Source of the DNA: Betaproteobacteria bacterium
GTDB lineage: Bacteria; Pseudomonadota; Gammaproteobacteria; Burkholderiales; SG8-39
Assembly: GCA_009693435.1 (NCBI GenBank)
Contig: SHXF01000001.1
Location: forward strand, 62,001 to 126,000
Length of the DNA: 64,000 bases
Direction of reading: 5' to 3'
Shown: positions 1-8,868 of the stretch, in pieces
Layout: each line of letters starts with the position of its first letter
How positions within the stretch are numbered: position 1 is the stretch's first letter
Notes under the pieces: model-generated
Database searches by the model: none
Told to the model about the DNA's origin: nothing
Seen by the model: only the letters and a program-made list of their open reading frames with translations
Position numbers and translations under genes: made by a program

Positions 1-194
1 TCGGTGTACTCAACCTGCTGCCCGTTCCGATATTGGACGGAGGGCACTTGATGTATTATGTCGTTGAAATTGCCAAAGGTAGTCCGGTACCGGAGCGTGT
101 GATGGAGTTCGGTCAGCGCCTCGGGTTGTCGCTATTGCTGGTTCTGATGGTGTTTGCCTTCTATAACGATATAAACCGTCTACTTTCCGGCTAA
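1..194 (+). CDS. rseP: RseP site-2 protease, C-terminal fragment (cut by window edge)
   Basis: Only the last 63 residues are inside the window; the reading frame starts at base 3. The fragment reads GVLNLLPVPILDGGH, the conserved N-x-L-P-x-P-x-L-D-G-G-H motif that supplies a zinc ligand in RseP/S2P intramembrane metalloproteases, followed by a final hydrophobic helix (GLSLLLVLMVFAFY) and a short tail. In the family the protein cleaves the anti-sigma factor RseA in the inner membrane in response to outer-membrane stress. Its stop overlaps the bamA start (TAATG), so the two are very likely co-transcribed and translationally coupled, the usual betaproteobacterial order. Confidence 0.93.
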   Translation, partial: GVLNLLPVPILDGGHLMYYVVEIAKGSPVPERVMEFGQRLGLSLLLVLMVFAFYNDINRLLSG

Positions 195-2479
195 TGAAAA
201 TTTCCCCTTTTCTGCGCCTGCTTCTGTGCGCATCTTTTTTGATACTGTTCGCCAGGTCGGCTGCGGCATTTGATCCATTTGTCGTCCGCGACATACGGGT
301 CGAAGGCATACAGCGCATCGAGGCCGGGACCGTATTCAGCTACCTTCCCGTCAAAGTCGGTGAAACGATGAGCGACGAGAAGGCATCCGCCGCAATCCGC
401 GCTCTCTTTGGTACCGGGTTCTTTCGGGACGTTCGGATCGAAGTGGAGCGTGACGTGCTGATTGTGGTGGTCGAAGAGCGGCCCGCGATTGCATCGATCG
501 ATTTTGTCGGAATGAAGGAATTCGAGAAGGATCCGGTAAAGAAAGCATTGCGTGAAACGGGACTTCAGGAGGGACGGATTTTTGATCGCGCACTCCTTGA
601 CAGAGGCGAACAGGAAATCAAGCGCCAATACCTCAGCAGGGGAAAGTACGGAGTACAGATCACAACTACCGTAACTCCTCTTGAACGAAACCGGGTCGCA
701 ATCAATTTCAATGTGGAAGAAGGCGAAGTGGCCCGCATCAAGTCCATTAATGTCGTTGGTAATCAAGCCTTCCGAGAGAAAGATCTCCTGGATCTGTTTG
801 TCCTGCGCACGCCCGGGTGGCTAACCTGGTACACCAAGAATGACCAGTATTCACGTCAGAAGTTGCAGGGCGATATCGAATCGCTTCGCTCTTATTATCA
901 GAACCGCGGCTACCTGGATTTCAGCATCGAATCGACCCAGGTTTCGATCACACCGGATCGACAGGACATCTACATCACGATCAACATCTCGGAAGGCGAG
1001 AAATATACCGTAACCGACGTCAAGTTGGACGGTGAACTCATTGTTCCTGAAGAAGAACTGCGCAGACTCGTCACGCTAAAGCCGGGGGAAGTGTTCTCTA
1101 GGGAAAAACTCACCGAATCAACCAAGAAAATTACCGATCGTCTTGGCAATGATGGTTACGCCTTCGCCAACGCCAACGCCGTCCCGGAACTCGACAAGGA
1201 CAAGCGAACGGTGGGATTCACGATTCTCGTGGATCCAGGCCGCAGGGTGTACGTACGTCGCATCAATATCGTCGGCAACACCAGGACCCGCGACGAAGTC
1301 GCGCGCAGGGAATTGCGCCAGCTCGAAGGCGCATTCTACGATGCGCAGAAACTGACTTTGTCGAAGCAGCGAATCGACAAGACGCTGTATTTCTCTGAGG
1401 TCGAGATAGAGACGCCACCGGTTGCCGGCTCCACAGATCAGGTTGATGTAACCATCAAGGTCAAGGAAAAGCCCACGGGCTCCCTGATTCTTGGACTCGG
1501 GTTTTCCAACGCGGAACGTATCGTCGTCCAGGGCGGCGTGCAGCAGGCTAATTTTGCCGGCAGCGGAAAGACGATCGGTGCCCAGGTCCAGTCCGGAAAG
1601 ATCAATCGCACATACTCCGGTTCCTACACAGATCCCTATTACACCGTGGACGGTGTAAGCCGCGGATTCGACATTTATAGTCGCCGCACTGATGCAAGCT
1701 CGCTCAATCTGGGCAATTACAGGACTTCAACCGTAGGTGGTGGCGTCAGATTCGGGATTCCTTTTACCGAGATTGATGGCGTATCCTTCGGGCTCTCGGC
1801 TGAGAATACGAAATTGGACACTTTCGTGGACTCGCCTGCGCGGTACCAGACATTCCAGAGATTGTTCGGCAATCAGTACGCCATTCTCGTGGGGTCAGGC
1901 GGTTGGGCACGCGATTCGCGTGACAGCGCGCTTTGGCCTACACAGGGGAGAGTGCAGCGGGCCTCAGCTGAAACATCGCTCGGTAATCTTAAATACTACA
2001 AGACTGGCTATCAGCATCAGTGGTACTACCCGGTGACACGTGATCTCACGTTGATGCTTAATGGCGAGGTTGGCATCGGTGGCGCATACGGCGGAAAGGA
2101 ATTCCCTTTCTTCAAGAACTACTATATGGGAGGTGTCTCCACGGTCCGCGGTTACTACACCGCATCCCTGGGTCCGCGGGACACTGACAATATTTCCCTG
2201 GGTGGCACGCGCAAGGTTCAGTTCAATTCCGAGTTGCTTTTCCCCTTGCCTGGAGCGGGACTCGACCGCTCGGTGCGCATCAGCACATTTCTGGATGGCG
2301 GGTCAGTATTTGGCGCGGGGGAGAAGATTTCCGGAGACAGCTTGCGCTATTCCGCTGGACTGGCAGTTGCATGGAGTTCCCCGTTGGGGCCTCTTAAGAT
2401 CAATTTCGCCTATCCACTCAACGACAAACCCGGTGACCGACTGCAGAAGTTCCAGTTCCTTTTTGGTCAGGTGTTCTGA
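194..2479 (+). CDS. bamA: Outer membrane protein assembly factor BamA
   Basis: This 761-residue protein is the central subunit of the BAM complex that folds and inserts beta-barrel proteins into the outer membrane. A signal peptide covers about residues 1-25 (hydrophobic LLLCASFLILFARSAAA). Five POTRA repeats follow to about residue 420, for example around DPFVVRDIRVEGIQRIE. The C-terminal Omp85 barrel carries the conserved VRGY loop motif near residue 650 and ends in a terminal Phe (FGQVF), the outer-membrane insertion signal. The length is typical. The ATG overlaps the rseP stop by one base, and skp lies 42 bases downstream, the standard envelope biogenesis order. Confidence 0.97.
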   Translation: MKISPFLRLLLCASFLILFARSAAAFDPFVVRDIRVEGIQRIEAGTVFSYLPVKVGETMSDEKASAAIRALFGTGFFRDVRIEVERDVLIVVVEERPAIASIDFVGMKEFEKDPVKKALRETGLQEGRIFDRALLDRGEQEIKRQYLSRGKYGVQITTTVTPLERNRVAINFNVEEGEVARIKSINVVGNQAFREKDLLDLFVLRTPGWLTWYTKNDQYSRQKLQGDIESLRSYYQNRGYLDFSIESTQVSITPDRQDIYITINISEGEKYTVTDVKLDGELIVPEEELRRLVTLKPGEVFSREKLTESTKKITDRLGNDGYAFANANAVPELDKDKRTVGFTILVDPGRRVYVRRINIVGNTRTRDEVARRELRQLEGAFYDAQKLTLSKQRIDKTLYFSEVEIETPPVAGSTDQVDVTIKVKEKPTGSLILGLGFSNAERIVVQGGVQQANFAGSGKTIGAQVQSGKINRTYSGSYTDPYYTVDGVSRGFDIYSRRTDASSLNLGNYRTSTVGGGVRFGIPFTEIDGVSFGLSAENTKLDTFVDSPARYQTFQRLFGNQYAILVGSGGWARDSRDSALWPTQGRVQRASAETSLGNLKYYKTGYQHQWYYPVTRDLTLMLNGEVGIGGAYGGKEFPFFKNYYMGGVSTVRGYYTASLGPRDTDNISLGGTRKVQFNSELLFPLPGAGLDRSVRISTFLDGGSVFGAGEKISGDSLRYSAGLAVAWSSPLGPLKINFAYPLNDKPGDRLQKFQFLFGQVF

Positions 2480-2521
2480 TTCCTCGTTATAATTTCCCCT
2501 TTGCCGAATGGAGACGTTGAG

Positions 2522-3061
2522 TTGCGCACCGACCAAGCCCGGATTCTAAACCCGGCCCGCCTGTTCGGCGTGGTACTCGCGCTTCTCATCTCCAGCACCG
2601 CACATGCGCAGGATCTGACTCGAATCGGGTTTGTCAACCTTGAGCGTATCCTGCGTGATGCGGCGCCGGCGCAGCGGGCGCAGAAAAAAATTGAGGCCGA
2701 ATTTGCTAAGCGAGACCAGGAACTCTCAAAAATGTCTGAGCAGCTGAAAAAGTTGCAGGAGACCCTGGATAAGAACGCCGTGACAATGGCGGAGACCGAA
2801 CGCCAGCGACGTGAGCGCGAAATGGGTGACGTCAATCGTGAATTTCAGCGAAAGCAGCGCGAATTTCGGGAAGACTTGAATCAGCGCCGTAACGAAGAGT
2901 TGGCGAGCGTGCTGGAACGGGCGAATAGAGCCGTGCGCCAGATCGCAGAAACCGAAAAATACGACATCGTTCTTCAAGACGGTGTCGTGTGGGCCAACGC
3001 CCGGGTCGATATCACCGATAAGGTCATCAAGGCCCTTGACGACAGCCGACCGGCAAAATAA
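2522..3061 (+). CDS. skp: Skp/OmpH periplasmic chaperone
   Basis: About 179 residues. A signal peptide (hydrophobic FGVVLALLISSTAHA, cleavage before QD) precedes GFVNLERILRDAAPAQ, the OmpH-family start, then a long charged coiled coil (about residues 50-130) that forms the jellyfish arms of the trimer. Skp holds unfolded outer-membrane proteins in the periplasm for BamA, which lies just upstream. I chose the TTG at 2522 because a GGAG ribosome site sits about eight bases before it; the open frame extends to another TTG at 2501 that has no visible site. No ATG fits at the N-terminus, so the start codon is unusual but the product is secure. Confidence 0.88.
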   Translation: MRTDQARILNPARLFGVVLALLISSTAHAQDLTRIGFVNLERILRDAAPAQRAQKKIEAEFAKRDQELSKMSEQLKKLQETLDKNAVTMAETERQRREREMGDVNREFQRKQREFREDLNQRRNEELASVLERANRAVRQIAETEKYDIVLQDGVVWANARVDITDKVIKALDDSRPAK

Positions 3062-3077
3062 CCGGTAGGAGCACGGG

Positions 3078-4121
3078 ATGACCCCCGGCAAAACTTTCCG
3101 GCTCCTTGAATTGGCTGACCGATTCGGCGGAACACTTGTTGGCGATCCCCACGTGCTCATCGCTCGGATTGCTACACTTTCGCGAGCGTCGGCCGGAGAC
3201 ATCAGCTTTCTGTCGCATCCCAAATACCGATCACAGCTAAGCAACACAGGTGCGTCGGCTGTGATCGTCGATGCGGACGGATCGAAGGAAACCGAACTGC
3301 CACGTATCGTCAGCGACAATCCCTATCTGTACTTTGCCAAAGTGTCGCAATTGCTGAATCCCGTGGAACGGGCGGATCCAGGAATTCACCCCAGCGCGGT
3401 GTTCGGCACCGATTGCGACATCCCGGCATCGGCAAGCATCGGGCCCGGTTGCGTGCTGGGCGACGGCGTGCAAGTCGGAGACGGGGTGCTCGTGGGCGCC
3501 AACTGCACCATCGGGGCCAATACCCGCATTGGCGAGCAAAGCCGGCTTTTTGCGTCGGTCGCCATCTATCCGGGGTGCTCGATTGGCAAGCGCTGCATTG
3601 TCCATTCCGGGGCAGTAATCGGCAGCGACGGATTCGGACTTGCGAGGGATGGGGAGAGGTGGACAAAAATACCGCAAATCGGTTCAGTGGTGATAGGAGA
3701 TGACGTGGAAATCGGCGCTAACACAACCATCGATCGTGGCGCGCTGGATGACACGGTGTTGGAGGACGGCGTAAAACTGGACAACCAGATCCAGATCGGC
3801 CACAACGTTGTGATTGGCGCAAACAGCGCCCTTGCCGGATGCGTGGGCGTTGCCGGCAGCGCGCGGGTCGGCAGGCGTTGCACTGTCGGGGGGGGGGCAA
3901 TCATTCTCGGTCATCTTGAGATTGCCGATGACGTTCACATTTCTGCCGGCACCCTTATCACCAAGTCGGTCCGGGAACCTGGCAGCTATGCCGGCATATA
4001 TCCATTCGATTCAAAACGAGAGTGGGCGCGCAACGCGGTGCATCTGCGCCATCTGGATTCGCTGGTAGAAAGTATTCGCGGACTCGAAAAAAGACTGGCC
4101 ACCCTGGAGAGGAAAGAATAA
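3078..4121 (+). CDS. lpxD: UDP-3-O-(3-hydroxyacyl)glucosamine N-acyltransferase LpxD
   Basis: The 347-residue cytoplasmic enzyme adds the N-linked acyl chain in lipid A synthesis. An N-terminal uridine-binding domain (about 1-100) is followed by a left-handed beta helix built of hexapeptide repeats (IGPGCVLGDGVQVGDGV onward) and a C-terminal helix. The expected catalytic His lies in LDNQIQIGHNVVIG, about residue 242. A TAGGAG ribosome site lies eight to ten bases before the ATG. The gene sits between skp and fabZ as usual. The coding sequence contains a run of ten G at 3888-3897 encoding part of VGGGA, a possible slippage site (listed separately). Confidence 0.96.
   Translation: MTPGKTFRLLELADRFGGTLVGDPHVLIARIATLSRASAGDISFLSHPKYRSQLSNTGASAVIVDADGSKETELPRIVSDNPYLYFAKVSQLLNPVERADPGIHPSAVFGTDCDIPASASIGPGCVLGDGVQVGDGVLVGANCTIGANTRIGEQSRLFASVAIYPGCSIGKRCIVHSGAVIGSDGFGLARDGERWTKIPQIGSVVIGDDVEIGANTTIDRGALDDTVLEDGVKLDNQIQIGHNVVIGANSALAGCVGVAGSARVGRRCTVGGGAIILGHLEIADDVHISAGTLITKSVREPGSYAGIYPFDSKREWARNAVHLRHLDSLVESIRGLEKRLATLERKE
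3888..3897 (+). repeat. Homopolymeric G10 tract inside lpxD
   Basis: Ten consecutive G bases encode three Gly codons plus the first base of an Ala codon in the beta-helix region of lpxD. The frame is intact as given. Long poly-G runs are known slippage sites in other bacteria; whether it varies here cannot be seen from one sequence. Confidence 0.9.
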
Positions 4122-4124
4122 GCC

Positions 4125-4559
4125 ATGGATATCCGCGAGGTGCTGGATCATCTTCCGCACCGCTATCCGATGCTTCTCGTCGATCGCGTAATCGAATGCG
4201 ACCCTGGAAAACGTATTCTCGCGATGAAAAATGTAACCATTAACGAGCCATATTTCGCGGGCCATTTTCCTCACCATCCGGTCATGCCGGGCGTGCTTAT
4301 CATTGAGGCCCTGGCACAGGCAGCGGCCATTCTGTCTTTTCGCACCCTGGGCACGAAACCGGATGACAAGTCAGTCTATTATTTTGTGGGTATAGATCGC
4401 GCACGTTTCAAGAAGCCTGTAGTGCCCGGGGATCAGTTGCTGCTGGATGTCACTCTGGAACGTACCATGAGGGGCATTCTGAAATTTGCTGCCTGCGCAA
4501 GAGTGGGCGAGACTCTGGTTGCCGAAGCGAACCTGATGTGCACCGTGCGCCCGGTATGA
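4125..4559 (+). CDS. fabZ: 3-hydroxyacyl-ACP dehydratase FabZ
   Basis: A 144-residue hot-dog-fold enzyme that dehydrates 3-hydroxyacyl-ACP in fatty acid elongation; its substrate is shared with LpxA and LpxD, which flank it. Visible are [13 protein letters not shown] at residues 9-21, the catalytic His in [14 protein letters not shown] (about residue 49) and the following active-site Glu in VLIIEALAQ (about residue 63). The start is three bases after the lpxD stop with GAGAGGAAAG upstream. The stop overlaps the lpxA ATG (ATGA), indicating translational coupling. Confidence 0.97.
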   Translation: MDIREVLDHLPHRYPMLLVDRVIECDPGKRILAMKNVTINEPYFAGHFPHHPVMPGVLIIEALAQAAAILSFRTLGTKPDDKSVYYFVGIDRARFKKPVVPGDQLLLDVTLERTMRGILKFAACARVGETLVAEANLMCTVRPV

Positions 4560-5326
4560 TTCACCCGACAGCCGTCATCCATCCTGCGGCAATACTGGGA
4601 CCGTCAGTCTCTGTAGGACCGTATTCCATTATCGGCGAGCACGTCGAAATTGGCGCGGGTACGACTATCGGGCCTCATGTGGTGATCGAGGGCCGTACCC
4701 GAATCGGAGCGGATAACCGCATATTCCAGTTTTGTTCCCTAGGCGCCGTTCCGCAGGACAAAAAGTACGCTGGCGAACCCACCATGCTGGATATAGGCGA
4801 TCGCAACACCATACGCGAATTCTGCACATTTCATGCCGGAACGACACAGGATACTGGCATCACCCGCATCGGCAACGACAACTGGATAATGGCTTACGTT
4901 CATCTCGCGCATGATTGTCAGGTAGGCAACGGCACGATCTTTGCAAATAACGCGCAGCTGGCCGGTCACGTTCACGTCGGTGACTTTGCGGTATTAGGCG
5001 GCTTTACCGTGGTTCACCAATTCGTCTCCATCGGCATGCTCTCCCTTACGGCCATGGGCACCATCCTGCTGCAGGACCTGCCACCCTATATCATCGCCGC
5101 AGGTAATACCGCGCGGCCATTTGGCATCAACGCCGAAGGATTGAAGCGGCGCGGATATTCGCCGGATGCCCTGGCAATCATCAAGTCAGCCTATAAGACC
5201 ATCTACAAGTCCGGGCTTTCCCTCGAAGAGGCCAAGAAAACACTAGCCGAGGAGGCATCCAGGCATAGTGAAGTGCAGCCGCTGGTCGAATTCCTCCGGC
5301 ATTCCCGACGCAGCGTAATTCGTTGA
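4556..5326 (+). CDS. lpxA: UDP-N-acetylglucosamine O-acyltransferase LpxA
   Basis: The 256-residue enzyme catalyses the first step of lipid A synthesis, transferring 3-hydroxyacyl from ACP to UDP-GlcNAc. The sequence begins [12 protein letters not shown] and continues with hexapeptide beta-helix repeats ([17 protein letters not shown]). The catalytic His is in [14 protein letters not shown], near residue 124. A C-terminal helical domain follows from about residue 190. The ATG at 4556 overlaps the fabZ stop; the frame is open six codons further upstream, but those lie inside fabZ. The stop lies two bases before the lpxB ATG. Confidence 0.97.
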   Translation: MIHPTAVIHPAAILGPSVSVGPYSIIGEHVEIGAGTTIGPHVVIEGRTRIGADNRIFQFCSLGAVPQDKKYAGEPTMLDIGDRNTIREFCTFHAGTTQDTGITRIGNDNWIMAYVHLAHDCQVGNGTIFANNAQLAGHVHVGDFAVLGGFTVVHQFVSIGMLSLTAMGTILLQDLPPYIIAAGNTARPFGINAEGLKRRGYSPDALAIIKSAYKTIYKSGLSLEEAKKTLAEEASRHSEVQPLVEFLRHSRRSVIR

Positions 5327-5328
5327 TC

Positions 5329-6477
5329 ATGAGCACCGGGCTCGCGGTCGGTATGGTGGCCGGCGAAGCATCGGGAGACTACCTGGGCGCACATCTTATC
5401 TTGGCGTTGCGCGAGCGTTTTCCGCACGTTCAGGTCGTCGGGATCGGTGGGCCGAAGATGGAATCGGCCGGCATGCAATCCTGGTTTCCCATGGAAAAGC
5501 TGGCGGTGCGGGGCTACGTCGAAGTATTCAGACACTATCGCGAAATCACCGGCATTCGGCGGAAACTGGCGGGAATGATGGGTAGCCTGCGCCCCCGCAT
5601 ATTCATCGGCATCGATGCTCCCGACTTCAACCTTCCGCTTGAGGCACGGTTAAAGCATCAAGGCATTGCCACCGCACACTATGCCAGTCCGTCCATTTGG
5701 GCATGGAGGAGGGGGCGCCTGCGCAGCATTGGGGCTGCAGTAAGCCACATGCTGGTGCTGTTTCCCTTCGAAGAGCCGTTGTATCGGCGTGCGGGCATTC
5801 CGGTAACATTTGTCGGACATCCCCTCGCGGATGAAATTCCGATGGAGGACAGTACCCAGGCAATGCGCGATCAGTTGCGCCTTCCGCGCGACCGAAAGTA
5901 CGTTGCGATGTTGCCGGGCAGTCGGCAGTCCGAACTGCAGTACATGGCCGGGACATTCGTGAAGACGGCCAGGATCTTGCATGAAATGAATCGCGAGCTG
6001 ACTTTTCTGGTGCCGCTGGTCAGCCGTGAGACACGGGAGATCTTTGAGGCCGCCCTGTATTCCACCGAGAGCAGCGATCTGCCCGTTACGATACTTTTTG
6101 GCCATGCCCGCGAGGCAATCGCCGCGGCGGACGCGGTTCTTGTTGCGAGCGGCACAGCCACGCTGGAGGCAGCGCTTTATCGCAAGCCGATGGTGATTAC
6201 CTACAAGATGGCTGACCTCACCTGGAAGCTGATGTCTCGCATGCGGTATCAACCGTGGGTCGGCCTGCCGAACATCATCTCGGGAGAGTTCGTCGTGCCG
6301 GAGTTGCTGCAGCAGGACGCTACCCCGGAAAATCTGGCACAGGCTCTCTACAACATTCTCACGGATCCTGCAGTGCGCGACCGACTGCCGAAGCGGCTGG
6401 CATCGATACATGCGATGCTGCGGCAGGATACTGCGGCACGTGCCGCGGATGCACTGATGCATTGGCTGTCGAGTTAG
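5329..6477 (+). CDS. lpxB: Lipid-A-disaccharide synthase LpxB
   Basis: A 382-residue GT19-family glycosyltransferase that joins UDP-2,3-diacylglucosamine and lipid X to form the lipid A disaccharide at the inner membrane. Family features are [12 protein letters not shown] near the N-terminus, [27 protein letters not shown], the nucleotide-binding LPGSRQSEL around residue 190 and [11 protein letters not shown] near residue 275. I use the ATG at 5329; a TTG two codons upstream is also open. It closes the lpxD-fabZ-lpxA-lpxB run and is followed after one base by rnhB. Confidence 0.96.
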   Translation: MSTGLAVGMVAGEASGDYLGAHLILALRERFPHVQVVGIGGPKMESAGMQSWFPMEKLAVRGYVEVFRHYREITGIRRKLAGMMGSLRPRIFIGIDAPDFNLPLEARLKHQGIATAHYASPSIWAWRRGRLRSIGAAVSHMLVLFPFEEPLYRRAGIPVTFVGHPLADEIPMEDSTQAMRDQLRLPRDRKYVAMLPGSRQSELQYMAGTFVKTARILHEMNRELTFLVPLVSRETREIFEAALYSTESSDLPVTILFGHAREAIAAADAVLVASGTATLEAALYRKPMVITYKMADLTWKLMSRMRYQPWVGLPNIISGEFVVPELLQQDATPENLAQALYNILTDPAVRDRLPKRLASIHAMLRQDTAARAADALMHWLSS

Positions 6478-6478
6478 G

Positions 6479-7066
6479 ATGGCTCGCCGATTGATTGTGT
6501 GCGGTGTCGATGAAGCGGGCAGGGGGCCTCTGGCGGGGCCGGTTTTTGCGGCTGCCGTGGTGTTAGACCTGCGCTGCTCGATATCCGGAATAGACGATTC
6601 GAAAAAACTGACACCTGCCCTGCGGACCAGGTTAGCTTCCGAAATCAAGGCAGGCGCACTTGCCTGGCAGGTGGCAAGCGCCTCCGTCGAGGAAATAGAT
6701 CGGCTTAATATCCTGCAGGCGAGCCTGCTGGCGATGCGCAGGGCAGTGGAGGGTTTGTCTGTTGCGCCCGACCAAGTGCTGGTTGACGGTCTGCACTGCC
6801 CCAAATTGGCATGCCCGGCCATTGCGGTGGTGCACGGCGATGCCCGCGTTGAAGCTATTGCTGCCGCATCCATAATTGCCAAAACAGAGCGCGATGCCGA
6901 AATGATGCGTCTCCATGAAATCTACCCGCAGTATGGTCTCGACAGCCACAAAGGTTACGGAACCCGGGCTCATTTCGACGCCCTGCGGCGTTACGGCATC
7001 TGCGCAATTCACCGGCGCAGCTTTGATCCAGTGCGCGTGCTGGCGAACGCGGCGGATCAGGGTTAA
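6479..7066 (+). CDS. rnhB: Ribonuclease HII
   Basis: A 195-residue type 2 RNase H that cuts RNA in RNA-DNA hybrids, including single ribonucleotides left in DNA. The N-terminal [21 protein letters not shown] contains the first catalytic Asp and Glu; DDSKKL follows at about residue 41, and [18 protein letters not shown] contains the later catalytic Asp. The C-terminal [14 protein letters not shown] motif is also typical. The ATG is one base after the lpxB stop, so the gene is in the same operon. Confidence 0.95.
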   Translation: MARRLIVCGVDEAGRGPLAGPVFAAAVVLDLRCSISGIDDSKKLTPALRTRLASEIKAGALAWQVASASVEEIDRLNILQASLLAMRRAVEGLSVAPDQVLVDGLHCPKLACPAIAVVHGDARVEAIAAASIIAKTERDAEMMRLHEIYPQYGLDSHKGYGTRAHFDALRRYGICAIHRRSFDPVRVLANAADQG

Positions 7067-7070
7067 GCAG

Positions 7071-7931
7071 ATGGATGATTTCAGGATAATCCGATCCCGG
7101 GACAATCCTGTCATAAAGGAGTTGCGCAAGCTCGCGTCGTCCTCGCGGGAGCGACGCCGGACCGGGAGCGCCATATTTGATGGAAAACATCTCGTGGAGG
7201 CGGTTCGTGATGCGGGTCTGTGCGCCAGTACGCTGGTCACATCGGAATCCGCTCTACTAAAACCCGATATTCGCGCGCTGTTTCTTGGAACGCCGGCTGT
7301 CTGCCGGATTGTGCTGGATGACCGGCTCATAGCAGACATCTCGCAGGTCGTGACAGCAACAGGATTGATGGCGGTGATGCAGATCCCCGATGCGGGTCCG
7401 CTTCCCGACGATGCTCAGGATTGCATCCTGCTCGAAAATATCCAGGATCCGGGCAACCTCGGCTCGATATTCCGGACGGCTGCGGCAGCCGATGTGCGCA
7501 GGATAATGCTGTCTTCCACGTCCGTGTTCGCGTGGTCCCCGAAAGTGCTGCGGGCTGGAATGGGGGCGCATTTCAGACTGGCGATACACGAGAACGTGGA
7601 CTTGGAAGCTTATGCCGGGCGATTTTCGGGGAAAGTGATTTCGACTGCATCTTTGGCGGAATCGTCAATTTTCGATGTCAACCTCGACGGACCGGTAGCG
7701 TGGGTGTTTGGTAACGAAGGTGCCGGCTTGAGCGCTGCATTGCTCGGACGCGCCGTATCACAGGCGCGCATTCCCATGCCCGGGGGGACTGAATCCCTCA
7801 ATGTTGCTGCTGCCGTTGCAGTTTGCATTTTTGAAAAGCTGCGAAGAGGCGCGAATACATCGGCGCGACAGAAGTTTGCCATCCCCGCGCCGGCGCACGA
7901 TGGAACACGTCCGGTTCAGCAAGAGCGCTAA
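7071..7931 (+). CDS. SpoU/TrmH-family RNA 2'-O-methyltransferase
   Basis: About 286 residues from the ATG at 7071, four bases after rnhB. The N-terminal 90 residues form a substrate-binding domain (SRDNPVIKELRKLAS). The C-terminal SPOUT domain shows all three family motifs: ENIQDPGNLGSIFRTAAA, VFGNEGAGLS and RIPMPGGTESLNVAAAVAV, which make the trefoil-knot AdoMet site. It should methylate a ribose in rRNA or tRNA. The N-terminus resembles the longer YsgA/TsnR-like branch rather than the short RlmB, so I give no symbol. It converges on ppsR with a four-base overlap of the two stop regions. Confidence 0.88.
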   Translation: MDDFRIIRSRDNPVIKELRKLASSSRERRRTGSAIFDGKHLVEAVRDAGLCASTLVTSESALLKPDIRALFLGTPAVCRIVLDDRLIADISQVVTATGLMAVMQIPDAGPLPDDAQDCILLENIQDPGNLGSIFRTAAAADVRRIMLSSTSVFAWSPKVLRAGMGAHFRLAIHENVDLEAYAGRFSGKVISTASLAESSIFDVNLDGPVAWVFGNEGAGLSAALLGRAVSQARIPMPGGTESLNVAAAVAVCIFEKLRRGANTSARQKFAIPAPAHDGTRPVQQER

Positions 7932-8755
7932 TACACTCTACGTTTCAGGCGAAACTCCTGGAGTATGGTAGCGGCGATTTCTTCAATCGATTTGGTGGTC
8001 GAATTTACCCAGCGAATCGACTCCCGTCGCATCATCGATTCTGCTTGCTGAACCTCGTAGCGGCAATTGTCCAATGCGGCATACCGGCTGTCCGGACGCC
8101 GCTCATTGCGGATTTCGCGCAGCCTCTCCGGCATGATCGAGAGTCCGAACAGCTTGAACCTATACGCTTCCAATGGCTGTGGCAGTGCATTGCGCTCAAA
8201 ATCTTCCGGGATCAACGGATAGTTGGCCGCGCGTATGCCGTATTGAAGCGCCAGGTAAAGGCAGGTTGGTGTCTTGCCGCTGCGCGAAACACCCACGAGA
8301 ATCACATCGGCTTTCTCCATTTCCCTCGATGACACGCCATCGTCATGCGCCAGCGCAAAATTGATCGCGTCGATCCGGTGCGAATAGCCTTTTTTGTCGT
8401 TGGCACTGTGGGACCGGCCGATGGTGTGCGTGGACTTGATCTGCAATTCTGCTTCCAGGGGATCGAGAAACATTTCGAAGAAATCCAGCACCAGGGCTTC
8501 TGACCTGCGTATCGCCTCACGCACATCTGCATTAACAAGCGTCGTGAAAACGACCGGGCGACCATTTCCCCCGCGGGCTACCTCGTTGATTCGCGACACA
8601 CAGTTCCCAGCTTTCTCTATGTTATCTATGAAAGGCAAGGTTACTTGCGTAAATTCAATGCCCTCGAACTGTGTCAACAGGCTGTGCCCGAGCATTTCCG
8701 CCGTAATTCCAGTGCCATCTGAAATGATGAAGATCGTGCGACTTGGTTGGCTCAT
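7928..8755 (-). CDS. ppsR: PEP synthase regulatory kinase/pyrophosphorylase PpsR
   Basis: The 275-residue DUF299 protein is a bifunctional ADP-dependent kinase and phosphate-dependent pyrophosphorylase that inactivates and reactivates PEP synthase by modifying a Thr beside its catalytic His. The N-terminus [20 protein letters not shown] and the P-loop-like [15 protein letters not shown] (about residues 153-167) are diagnostic. It is divergent from ppsA, its predicted target, with 113 bases between the starts. Only the ppsA partnership distinguishes it from the PpdK-regulating homologues, and the neighbour makes that choice clear. Confidence 0.95.
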   Translation of the reverse strand: MSQPSRTIFIISDGTGITAEMLGHSLLTQFEGIEFTQVTLPFIDNIEKAGNCVSRINEVARGGNGRPVVFTTLVNADVREAIRRSEALVLDFFEMFLDPLEAELQIKSTHTIGRSHSANDKKGYSHRIDAINFALAHDDGVSSREMEKADVILVGVSRSGKTPTCLYLALQYGIRAANYPLIPEDFERNALPQPLEAYRFKLFGLSIMPERLREIRNERRPDSRYAALDNCRYEVQQAESMMRRESIRWVNSTTKSIEEIAATILQEFRLKRRVY

Positions 8756-8766
8756 GGCAGATTCAA

Positions 8767-8798
8767 TTGAAATGGCGGGACATTGAAATGGCGGGACG
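8767..8798. repeat. Perfect 16-bp tandem duplication between ppsR and ppsA
   Basis: ATTGAAATGGCGGGAC occurs twice head to tail in the divergent intergenic region, each copy containing a TTGAAA that resembles a -35 hexamer. It may duplicate an operator or promoter element, or be a neutral slippage product. Confidence 0.85.
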
Positions 8799-8868
8799 CC
8801 GCAAAATCAGCGCGCTGGCTGTAAAATACGGCCTTTCCCTGAATACATCAACATCCGAAGGCGCTCCG

